Below, piece after piece: positions 34,501-46,717 of a DNA stretch of 64,000 nucleotides. The notes under the pieces were generated by a model. The model did not search any database. It was not told where the DNA came from and saw nothing but the letters and a program-made list of their open reading frames with translations. Each line of letters opens with the position of its first letter. Within the stretch, counting starts at the first letter, position 1. Location of the stretch: assembly GCA_009760855.2 (NCBI GenBank), contig WPIO01000020.1, positions 2,857,501-2,921,500 of the forward strand, read 5' to 3'. Made by a program: the position numbers and the translations under genes. Origin of the DNA: Cristatella mucedo (Eukaryota > Bryozoa > Phylactolaemata > Cristatellidae).

Positions 34501-37500
34501 AGCGGAAGTAAAAGAGTAAACGAGACGGAGGAGACGCCGAGCAGAGAGAGAGAGAAAGAAAGAAAGAAAGAAAGAGAGACACAGAGAGTCCCGCTTGAGA
34601 CAGAATTATGTTCGGCTTTCCCGTCGGACGGCACGTGTAATGCCACGTGAAATGTGATTGTAAGCCATGCCAGCTCAATTCTTGAAGCGCTAAATATTCC
34701 ACCGGGTCGCTGGATCATTCAGTGACCCAGTGTGCTGAAGCGGCTCCGGTAGATAACGGCCGCTAAACATACCATCTTGTCACTTAGCAGCAATTGTAGG
34801 TCGACCAAACCTCGAACCCGAATAGCTACGACGGATTTCACCAGGCGTGATACTTTGGCTGGGAGGATTATACCCGTAAGCCAGTGTAAGCGTGGGTCTT
34901 CCAGTACTGCTCACTTCTCTGAAGATTTATATCGATCAGCATGTGCTACCCTCTTTCTATCTCGGGTCAGACACCGACTATCGTGGCACCTGCTGGGCGG
35001 ACGCTGCGTCGGGTCCAACTTAGGCAGGGCGACAATAGGATTATAGTTTCCTCGGAATAAAGCTACGTCGTATGTAACTACACAGTTACAGAATAATAAG
35101 AAACTAGGTTATGATATGTATTCGTATACATTACTAAATAACGTCAGTTTCATTTTTGAGTTATTACATCATAATCTTTCCTGGCTGATTACAATGTCAT
35201 TCCAATGTCACAATTTTAGTTAATGTTGGTTGCACTAAAAATTGTATTATTTTTTCCCTGCGATCTGCAGACCACTTTGACTTTCGCCAGCTGAACTGCT
35301 CCTTAATGTAAACGGCTATTGAATGAAGTTCTATAGTTTAGGGATATCTTCTACATCAGTTTCATGCATAGCCTGGCAATCCAAGCCATATTTTGCAATT
35401 AATCTATTATAAATCAATTCATCATGCGATGTCTATCCAATGTTTATTGCCAGATCTATCAACAGCTCGGCTATCAAACCTACGACTCGTAAGTTTAAAG
35501 CGCTGAATAGCACTTGTTGCGGTAGTAGCCCACCCGCCGTAGCCCAGCACGTTGTGAAACGTCGTCCGACGGCCGTTACCAAGGTCCAATTCAAATTCGA
35601 AGAGCTAGCGTCCACCGGGCCGGACGCAAACGGTAGAGAATACGAGCCACTTCATCACCGTCGCCCAGTTGTTGGACAGCCTCTTAAATTCCGCCTACTA
35701 AATTTCCGGTTGCTAAAAACCAAGGGGTTACTTATCCGCGATCAGGTGGTCCAGGAGAAGCTAGATGCATTTCTGCTTACCGAAACCTGGACGACGCCTT
35801 GTTACAGTAGCTGTATTTCCGAGACCACCCCACCCGGGTTCTCATTCTATCAGTCCATGCGTTCTGACAAGGTTGGTGGCGGGGTTGCAATTGTTGTTCG
35901 CGAATCGTTTGGCTATAGAATGTGCAGTTTCTCGCATGGGTCATCGTTTGAATCGGTTGCTATCAGGTCTTTATCAAAGACAATGCCTCTCGCCGTTGTG
36001 ATATACCGGCCTCCTTTTGGCTGTCTAAACTTGTTTATAGAGGAGTTTTCAGAGTTCCTCGCTAAAATATTTGTGTGTGACAGGCCGTTACTGATTGTAG
36101 GAGACTTCAATATTCACGTTGACAACCCTAGCAACAGCCAGGTCCGCTCATTTCTTGACTTTCTGGAGAATTTTGGTTTGGCCCAACTCGTTAATCATAG
36201 CACCCACGTCGGTGGCCACATTCTAGATCTCGTGATCACTAAGGATGTCCTGCCCACTGACTTTGTGGTGTGCCCACTGACCCTCTCAGATCATTGTTTG
36301 GTCTCGTTTACTGTTCTTGCTTCCTCGTACGTACAGGGCAATGTCAAATTTGTCAAACGACGTAACTTACAAAGCATTGACTTGGACAAGTTTTTGAAAT
36401 CTGTTTGTGATGCAGGCCTTCTTGATCTGCATTCAGACTCGACCGGCAACCTCGATACCCTCACTGATGCGATGAACATGACACTCAGGAGTGCTCTTGA
36501 CAACCATGCTCCCGTTCGCTCTATCCGTGTTCAAAGTCGTTGAGATTCCTTTCAATTTACAAAAAACTCCTTAAGATGCGCGGTGTTAAGCGCAGGCTGG
36601 AACGTCGTTTCAAGAAATCGAGGTCTGAGGCAGACCTAGTCAATTTTAAAGACTTCCTTCGAGTTTACACCCGAAAGCTTAAAAAAACCAGCGCTTCTTT
36701 TTTCATTAGAAAGCTGAATTCCTGCCAGTCGGACACTAAACATATTTATAAGACAGTAAACCATTTACTGGCCAATGCTGTGAGGTCTGACTCCCCAGAT
36801 ATTAAGGGCTCAGCCGAAGTTTTCAGCCTTCTTTACTGAAAAAATTGTGCAAATTCGTGCCTCCATTAAGCCCCCTCCGACCAAAGCAATCGCCGTTCCT
36901 CATCCTGTGACCTTTCTTTAAAGGTCCTCCGATGTTTCTGCCTGTGATGTGGCTGCCTTAATAAGGTCTAGCAAAAAGAGCTCTTCTCCTGAAGACCCTA
37001 TACCTTCATCTCTGTGGTCTTCACTTGCAGACCAACTTAGCCATGCCAGAACCAAGATTTTTAATGCTTCTTTGGGAAAAGGGGTCGTCCCCAAGTCCTT
37101 CAAATCGGCAATCGTTAGACCTATTCTTAAAAAGCCTGGATTAGACACAGAGGTCCTAGAAAACTATCGTCTAGTTTCCCTTCTTCCGTTCTTATCAAAG
37201 ATTCTTGAAAAATGGTTGCTAAGCAGCTAGTTGAACATATTGAAAATAATGGAATGTCAGAAACATTTCAATCAGGTTTCAAGAGGCAGCACTCTACTGA
37301 AACTGCTCACCTCCGTGTTAACAATGACATTCTACGTGGCTACGACGACGGGAATGTCACTGCCCTAGCTTTGCTAGATCTGTCTGCTGCCTTCGACACC
37401 ATTGATCACGAAGTTCTGCTTGAACGATTGAGAACAACGATCGGTCTGGCAGACGAAGCACTGGCGTGGTTTAAATCATACTTGTCTGATCGTGTTCAAT

Positions 37501-40500
37501 CCGTGTCGTGTGGGGGTCAGGTCTCAGACATGAGAAGGGTCACCCGTGGAGTCCCTCAAGGGTCTGTACTTGGTCCCTTGCTGTTCTCCACTTATACAAA
37601 ACCTCTGGGGCAAGTGATTAAGGCCCATGGAATAAGATATCACTTCTATGCCGACGATACTCAGTTGTATTTTTCATTCAAACCGTCGGAATCTGCTGCA
37701 GCAACTAAGAAACTGAATGCTTGCCTTGCCGATAGTCAATCCTGGAGGTCGAAAAACTACCTGAAATTAAATGACAATAAAACTGAACTGCTGCTCATAG
37801 GACACCCTAAGCGTGTAGCTGGATTAAAAGGCTTTGCTGTTCTAATAGGTGATGCTATTGTGCGACCTTCACCACGTGCTCGAAATCTAGGTGTCGTGTT
37901 CAACAGCTGCCTCAATTTCAAAAGCCTCATTCAGAAGACTACCTCTACAGCTAGCCATCACATCCGATCCCCACCCAAGATTAGAAGCTGTCTCCCACAG
38001 TGGCTTGTAAAAAATTTAACTAGCTCTTTAGTTCTGTCTCGGCTTGATTATTGTAATTCCCTTTTGGCTGGGCTGCCCAAGAAAGCTATTATGCCACTAC
38101 AGCTGACTATAAATATGACTGCAAGGCTGGTCTTCAAGTCCCAGAGGTTTGAGCACGTGTCACCTCTGCTGAAAGAGCTAGGATGGTTGCAGGTTGAGCA
38201 AAGAATACAGAGCAAAGTTCTTACGCTGACCCACAAGGCCCGCCACGGCTTGGCTCCTTCGTACCTAGCTGAACTGCTGCATCAGTTTCAGCCTGTTCGC
38301 GCCCTCAGGTCCTGTGTGGACAATAAATTAGCTGTCCCATTCCTCTGCTTAAAGACAGTTGGCGACAGAAGCTTTAGCTCTGCAGGTCCCAGACTGTGGA
38401 ACTCGCTTCCACAATTCTTACGCATCGACAACTACTCTCCAACTGCCGACTATGGCACATCCTTTTCAGCGGTCCTGAACTGCTACTTCTATGCTACTCA
38501 CTACCTCAACTGCTCTCCTAACTCTGCTATGCTTCCCACTTTCTCTTTATTGCGTGAGACGAAGTCTGTTGGCTACCGAATGCGTGCCGAAAGCCGCTTA
38601 GGCTGTGAGTACGCTATACAAAACACTCCTGCGTAACACCCACATGGTCTTTATGACTTTGTGGAGTTACTGACGGAGATGCATTACATTACAAGTGATG
38701 GCCAGCAGAGACCAATATGGGACATTAAACGGCTGCCAATAGAGCTTCATACTAAAATGTGTTAAGACCCGCCTAGCTACTCCGCGACCACATGCAAAAA
38801 AATGAGGTTGTCAGGGTACCTAAACAGCCCATCCTTAGGTAAGTTTTTGTAATGTATCTCCGTCTGTATCTCCATAAAGCCACATACACTAAGTGGTTAT
38901 TAAGCAGGAGAGCTTTCTTGAGCAAGCGAAGCCGAAGTGGTTTTCTGCATGCAGTAGGTAATATAATTATAAATAGTATAACTCTTTTATTAGCACCCTC
39001 AGATAACTTAATCATTTTTTATGCTCTTTATGTGTCGCTGTGGGTGTTGCTTGGTAGCCCATAGCCTCCGTCCCACGAAACTAAGAAAAAATGAGAAGCA
39101 TAGCTGAGTCAGGAAAGGAGTTGAGGCAGAGAGTGGAACGGTAGTATCAGTTTATGATAACTTGAAAGGATAAGCCATAATAATAATAATAATTAATTCG
39201 TTAAAGCGTCCTCAGAGAAGTCAATCTCTTTCTAGGTACTTTGCATTTGCTGCACAGGAAGCTTGATCGAACGGTTAGTGGTAGCATGCTCAATGACAAC
39301 AAGCATTATATGGTTATAGGTGACATGCACAGCGTCAGCAGGCAAATATGGTTAGTGGAAGCATGCACAGTGTCAGCATGCATAAGCACACAAATAAAGA
39401 GTCACATGAACCCACTTAATGCTAATAGTCGGCTGAAGGATAGTACGTGTCTTAGCATAATGATTTTGGAAGTGATTCCAACAGGCAAGGACATGCAGAC
39501 CAAAACTTCTGTCGCCAACAGTCTTCAAGCGGAAGAATTAAACAGCTAGTCATTACTCGTAGATGATGTGAGATCATCATGCGACTGAAACTAAGGGAAT
39601 CGCAGTTCAATGAGCTATGAAGGAGCCAGGCCGCAGCGGACCTTGTGGGTCAGCGTTAGAACTTTACTCTGCATCAGTTGATCAACCGCAAGTCACAGGT
39701 TACTACTTAATAATTGCTTTGGTCGAATGGTATTTTATGTAGGCCCGTATGTGTGCTATTTTTTCGATGAAGAAGGCTGAAAACGATTCGTCCAACCTGT
39801 TAGTATCTAAGGAGTGAGAACTCTCAGAGCTGGCAAGCAGATCGTGTACAGTTTTATAAATCTACTTCGGGTCCAAGTTGCAGTACTTCATTTTTCCAGA
39901 GAAAAAACGACGCTTTTGCTTTTCTAAAGTTCCGGGTGTAGAATCGGACGAATTCTTTTGAGACTGGCTGAATTATTGTTAGACCCAGACTTCTTAAAGT
40001 GGCTTTCCAGCCTACACTTAGCACGGCGTATATTTTGAAGTGTTTCAGATAATTGAACGGAATCTCCGCGACCCTGTATGCTGACACAGTGTACGGGGTC
40101 ATGCTCGGCAGGGCTCTCAAGGTCACGTCAAAGTTTCATGCTCGCTGGATCAGTGAGGGCCTTGTGTCAAGCCCCTTCTCAGGCTGGTCACAGCAGCAGA
40201 GGGTAGAGGGAGCTGTAGCTAGAAGCTGTAGCCACCCCTCCTCCCCCCCCCCGATGTATGCGTATGCGGCCTCAGCCATGTTCAGCGGTCGCATTAGCAG
40301 GATTTCGATGCCATTAGTCGTTTTAGCCGCCACAAACGACTGTGTGAAGGCGGTCAACTCGGTTTTTTCTTATGTGCATATTTTAGCTTATCGAAATTGA
40401 TCTGAGTGGAAAATTATTTTATGTCCAGTGTCAGGATGACGTCAGCATCGTCAGATGATATAGAAGTAGTTTCATGAGGCTAGACTGGCAATGGCATCGT

Positions 40501-43500
40501 GCAATCGAGGGCAATGAGCATGCAACTTCCATTGCATCAGCACTATCAAACTTTGAGCTCCTATAGTGGATCTTCTATGCCTAAGATGCGATGCAAAAAT
40601 TAATTCTAGTTGCAACGTATACGACGTTGGTAGTTCCACATTAGGAACTGCCCCATTTTACGGCCGGCTGTTGATGCTGAGCTAGAATGGTCGAATTGCC
40701 CAAGGTCTTAGCTATCGAATCCTAGCTTTAATTAGTAGCTTTAGGATATTTGTTTGGCTGGTCAATCGACGCTAACTCTAACCACGCTCTGTAAAGTTCC
40801 AGTATAGCACTGCTAAAATGTCCGTCACTAGTCCTCGGAGGTTAGGCGCAGCACGTTGTGGCCAGAAAGGCGATGACTGTCTTTCGTGTGCAGCATACAG
40901 CTGGGAAATCCTTTTTGTCGCTGGCCACGGCCCGTCAGAAGTATCATTTCTACTTGTAACAGTATCACTAGGGTACGGCTCCTAATTCGGAACATTGCGC
41001 ATAGAGAGCGTTTCGAGTGTCAATGAGGTAATCATTCGAGTGTCAATGAGGTAATCATCAATGAGGTAATCATTTAATCAATGAGGTAATCATCAGCATT
41101 TCAAGTACCAATGAGATTTTGAGTATCAATGAGCGCGCGAGAAGAGTCGGGCGTTCACACTTCGACACCCAAGTCCTGAAGAAGTCCTGAGGCAGACGCG
41201 AATTCCTTGCTTCCGGCTGCAAGCGTGGTCATGGCAGCAAAAGATCTTCTGCCGTTAGGTAAACAGGGCTCTATAATCGGCTACTCTGCCTTGTGCATGC
41301 GGGAAAGGCTCTTCTTTCGTGCTCGATTCCCTTTGCCACCATTCACTTTCTTTTTCATCTTATTCTGCTAGTTTCACTTTTCATTCATTGAATCTGAAAG
41401 CTTACTTTGCACTGCCGCGATAGGTGGCGTGATTTCATGGTAACTGCTTAGATTTGTTCACATATTACTTCCAGATGTCGAATAAGTGAAGATGATGTCT
41501 ACAGTTTGTCCAAAAAGACCATGAACGATACTCTAAACAAAAGAATACCAAGAAATCCCAATGGAGAATATAGCTCATGTAAAATTCTGGGAGATAATGG
41601 CACAGATGAACAGCCCTGCACTGACTATGTATATGACGACAGCGACGGTACCTACTCTATCGTTACAGAGGTATAAAAGGCGAAAGCACGAGTACATGCT
41701 AATGTGCCTGCATTTCGGTTGTGGCAATATTCACTTTCACCTGTGTCCAGGTTGCATGTTTTAACGGATAGTTTAACGCCGTGTAAACTCTTCTACTTTG
41801 TCTCTTGGTTTGTCACTAATAATCTGCACGATCCATAATCTCGCTTACAGCACTCTTTGTCTACATGTCTGTGCAGTGCTTTCAAGTGTCATAAAGAGGA
41901 TGATTAGCATTTGGTGGTAACATTAGCCCATTATAATTTATTTCTTGATATTCGGTCTCAATTTTATGCTTTTAATAAGGAAGCTCGAGCTTTAAGTAAA
42001 ATGAAATAGACTTTACGTAGGAGTCCAGACTTGTTAACTTTACCCAATTTCAGGCTAGTCCTGTAGATTGAAAATGAATAAGGGAGCCGCAGTTTTTATT
42101 TCATGTTAGTTGTGCAGAGCTAGGGTGAATTTGAATTCTCTTTACTAATTATTAATTTTTTTAGAAACCTGTAGAGACTATAGTATCAGCTCAAGCTGCC
42201 CGTAAAACTTACTGAACTCCACAACAACAACTGTGCATATAGTCTGAAAAACTTTAGCTGGCATTGTGTTTTACATCATATTGTAAGTTTCAGACTAGAA
42301 GCTTCTTACCTCAAAGCCAGATGACATAATCACTTCTAAAGTATTCGCCTCATCAGTTGCATGCATCTGATGCTGCAGAAAATCTTGCTATTCATGAGGC
42401 TGAAGCGGCCTAAAAAGCACTGCTTATCACTTAAGTTAGCCTATTACCACAAATTTTTCTTTAGTTCAATTTGGTTTGCGATAAGAAAAGTCTCGCTTCG
42501 ACCATCAACACGATGACATTTGTGGGCAGACTGGTAGGATCGTTCTTGTTTGGTATAATTGGAGACCGGTGAGTATCGCCCTGGCAAACCACTTTCAACG
42601 CGCCTCTATGTACCGAAATTTAGACTGAATTCTAATTTTCGAACTAGCTTGAATGCAGTTCAATTTGAGACCGACAATGCATGACAGTGTTCCGTTGATG
42701 CTCTGCAAAGCACCCTGCTTCTGAAAGAACTAAATGGACACGGATAGAAATCTTGGCATCTGAGATTTCATTAGCATCAGTACACTCTGTCAGGACGCTT
42801 TGATGCTAGAATAGAATTTTTGACAGTTTTATCGCACCAATCTGTGGATTTATATCTAATTTTGTGCAGGTTATTGCATAGTTTACCTTATATTTTAGTA
42901 AAAATTCTCTGCTGCTGGCACCAATTAAATCCAAGCTTAAAACCGCTACATTTCGCAATTGCTTGATTAAGTTCTTAACCCAAAAAAATTAATATCATTT
43001 TGCATTGCAATTATTTTCGCTCATTATGGATATCAGGTATTCTCAGAAATTAGCGGTTACCTACCAGCATCAAGAGGTGCAGTGATGACAATGAAAGAAA
43101 GGAATACCGCTAGAAGCCTATGTACGGTCACCTATTCTAAGGTGTGCCTGTTATTATCTGCAAACTTAGCGAGCCGATTTCCCAACCTCTCTTTGCTTTG
43201 GAAGTATACAACCACATGGCTCCAAGACACGGCTTCATTTAGCATAAATGAGGCATGACCTTTCCTTGAACAGTACGAATTCTTATACTAAAAGGTCATG
43301 AGATGGTCAACAATGACCCATAATGAATATGTACGGTACATGAACACCCGAGGGAAACCAGTCGGAAACGAAAATTACTCGCCCTAGTGTATTTCGACGT
43401 TGATTCAGCATAACAAGAACTAGAGTCAACTCGCTCATGAAAGCTTTATCTAGGTGCACTTTTTTGCTTGGCTTTAATAGTAAGAATTTTTGTAACTGTT

Positions 43501-46500
43501 TTGTGAGGCAATGCTGCACATGCTCCAAGTCAACCTTTCTCGGCTTTAGTGTCGGCCTCTCTCATGTGAAATCGCTTATAATCTTATATTCAGTATTTTA
43601 TAGAAACTGCGAATGCAGCAACATTATCGAACCCAGATTTTTCTCATCCGTTGATAGGCTTGCAGGTAGTTTTTTTCCTCTTTAGTCAGAGGTTAGCCCC
43701 CCCCCCCCCGCCCCAACCGGTAAAGCCTAGTGGCCCCTCTCTTACAGCTGGCAGACATCTCCAGAGAAGGTCTCTTGGACTTTGAGATCACCTTCAAGTG
43801 CATTATTGTTATTATTATTATTATTACCTTGCGAGTTTTTTCGGTCGGCACACCTTGGGCATGTAGCTTTAATGTATGTGCCCAGAGTGGTATCATGCTT
43901 CATTCAGAGTACCGGAATAGGTGCATCTGGAATCAACTCCACCCGTTAGGGTTTCACTCCTAACTCAATTTTTTGAATCATAAGGCTTATTATAACCATC
44001 AATTTACATAATGTCCAAAACGCTTACCTTTTAAGTTCAGAATACCAAGCAGGCGAGATCTTTTGGTACTAGACGGAGAAAACTGGCCTCGGGATCTTAG
44101 CATGCATTCATATCATTTCTAGTTGCTGTATAAGTGCGTATAAATTGTTTTGCCTCTCTTTGGATGCTGTAAAAATGTCTTATTAGTATCGTTATTTTTA
44201 TTAAATGCGAAGCCGTGGGAGTAATTTATTTAAGTGCTCACTCGCCTTCTTGTAGAGGATCGACAATTTTCTTTATATTCTTTAAAATGCTCGATCACTG
44301 CCAGTCAGTTATAATTTCATTTTTAATTTGGCCTTAGCTAAATAAATAAGGAGGCTGCGCCCGTAAAGCCTCTCTAGATTTTTACCTACCCACCAAACCG
44401 CTACAGGAGAATCGGATGCGTTCGCGTGGAAGAAGCTTTTTCTTCGCTGGCATGATCGGCAGCGAGGGCTTTGACATTGCCCTAGCTGCCGAGGCGTCGC
44501 ACTCTCTCGTCATTTCGATTTAAGTCTGTTCGAGGTTAAGGCCTAGCCTCTTTGGTAAATCCCGGCAAAATGATTTTCAACAAGTACTCGGCAAACTTTA
44601 TATTGTGTTAACAGTCAGCATTCCTTTGTGGCGGGACCAGCAGGAATACCACATGACCCGGTTCTTCCGGTGCTCACTGCTTCGTTCGTCTCGGCTCTGA
44701 GCTGGCCCGATGGCACCTACCATATTTTTCAGACAGTCTTTAGAGCTGGAAAGACCCTACTCACCGAGTTTGGATAGATGGAGGCGAACAAAACTTAATA
44801 GTTATTTTTCATTAGTAATTACTAGTAATAATAATAGCAGATCGTTCGCATTGGGCCCTAAGAGAACTACATTTTTGTTAAGGAGCCTCGTGAACTCTCG
44901 CTGAAAGAATAAATAACCACGTGCTACTTACGATTACAGTATCATGCTTAGACAAGCGTGCAAACGTACGAAAATTTAGTACGCACGCACGCCAGCATGC
45001 CAAAACCACATGAACTCACTAAGGCCAACCGGTTAGAAGGACTCCTGATCAGTAAAATCCAATAAATTAAGTATCCACAGAGAAACATGCAAAGCACGCC
45101 AGAACAAAGGTAAATGTTCTGGCGTGGCAGTGTGAAAGCTTAGCGAAACCGACACGTATTTGTTATCAGAGACTTCGCTGATGCTAAGACATTGCGGGTA
45201 GTGGCAGAAGCCGGAAGCTAGTTTGAGACTTACAATCTATATGAAGTGATGGCTTGATTACTAAAAGACTAACTTAGTTTAAGGACTGCGAGATGGCTCA
45301 ACTCCTTGGAGCAGGTGATCCTTTATAACACCGAAGCGGCAAGGTAGTCGGCAATGGTTAGCTCGGGCAAAGGTTAGTTCGGGCAAAGGTTAGCTCGGGC
45401 AAAGGTTAGCTCGGGCAAACGAGTAAAGTAACCTACGAAGCACACGGAGGCTTTTAAGTCGACTCAAAGCTCTTTGGACAGTAAGTGAAGCTCGGACGGA
45501 AGGTTCGTGACGTGGGAGCCACGCCCCGTTTACGATAGACCATCGGACGAGTGGCTGAGCTTTGCACCCGTCGCACACGATGAAGTGCACAGGCCGGGAG
45601 TCTTGAATAAATGGAGCTGTAGCAATCTAGATGCGATGTCGAAAATGAGTGAACTCGCTCGGCCGTTGTAGCTCTTATCTAAGCAGGTCCTGATTTTGTC
45701 AATAAATCTTTTCATAAGGTAGGTCGACTTAGCGGTGGAATAAATGCACCCATCTAATGACGTGGCGTTTTTGAATGGCATCAGCAGGTTACGGGAAGCC
45801 GTCATTCGAGTGCTGCCAGACGAATCAATCGGAGTCTTGAAACTTTACTGCTGCATAGGCTTTCCATGGCTAATAGGCTGGTCTTACACTGTCGAGCTCT
45901 GTAAATTCGTGGCCATCCCAGGACGATTGTCTCGGAGATGCAGGCTGAAATGAAATAAGTAAGTCTGATGCTGAGCAATGCTTAGAAGGGTTAAAGAATC
46001 GGTAGATCTGAGTGGCATTGGCGTAAAATATAAAAGCAAAGATAGCGTTTTGCGATGACATCGGGTTACAGAGAGTATAGACACTTAAATTAAGTGGACA
46101 CCTACTACGCCCTAGAGCAGCAGTTCTCAACCTGTGGGTCACGACCCCTTTAGAGGTCGAACGACCCTTTCACCGGAGTCGCCTATGACCATCAGAAAAC
46201 ACGCATTTTCACATTTTGCGCACAATAATTTTGTGGTTGGGGGTCGCCACAACATTAGGAACTGTATTAAAGGGTCGCGGCATTAGGACGGTTAAGAACC
46301 ACCGACCCAGAGGACACTAAACAAAGTCTGCTAGGATGACCGTCAGCTATTTGCATCTGCATTTTCATGTATCTCACTGAGGTAGGGTGTAATACAGTCT
46401 AGCACTGTGCCAGTTGTTCCTATGCATGTGGAGAGGTGCTCGTGGAGGATCGCCTTGGGCTTAATCAGTCAAATCGGTGCTAATAGATCAAAGAGACCTA

Positions 46501-46655
46501 GCAAAGAGGCCTTATTCTGATTAGCATTTTTCAGAAGGTCATTGTGAATCCGGAGCAGAGCAGTTTCTGTGGAATAGTGAACTCTTTGACCTTGAATAGA
46601 TTTGATGAAGCGATGCAATGGAATCGTATTAATGCTTGCCCACTATATCACTACA

Positions 46656-46717
<62 letters not shown>

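Larger units (their letters stand above)
38845..40055 (-). mobile_element. LINE-A copy, degraded, with LINE-B insertions
   Basis: On the minus strand it has the 3' hairpin region (about 38850-38890) and RT C-terminus pieces (about 39050-39170 and 39420-39690). Its most 5' part, at 39850-40055, matches the linker before the reverse transcriptase (SRRVKRRLESHFKKS-type and the FTRNFRKAKASFFL segment). A LINE-B 3' end is inserted at 39178-39428 and a shorter one at about 38958-39030. The region between 39690 and 39850 lacks the palm, so an internal deletion is likely. Confidence 0.7.

Noticed and set aside
45356-45420. CRISPR-like array
   Set aside because: The units are 16 bp, directly adjacent and without spacers. 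This is a simple tandem repeat in animal DNA.
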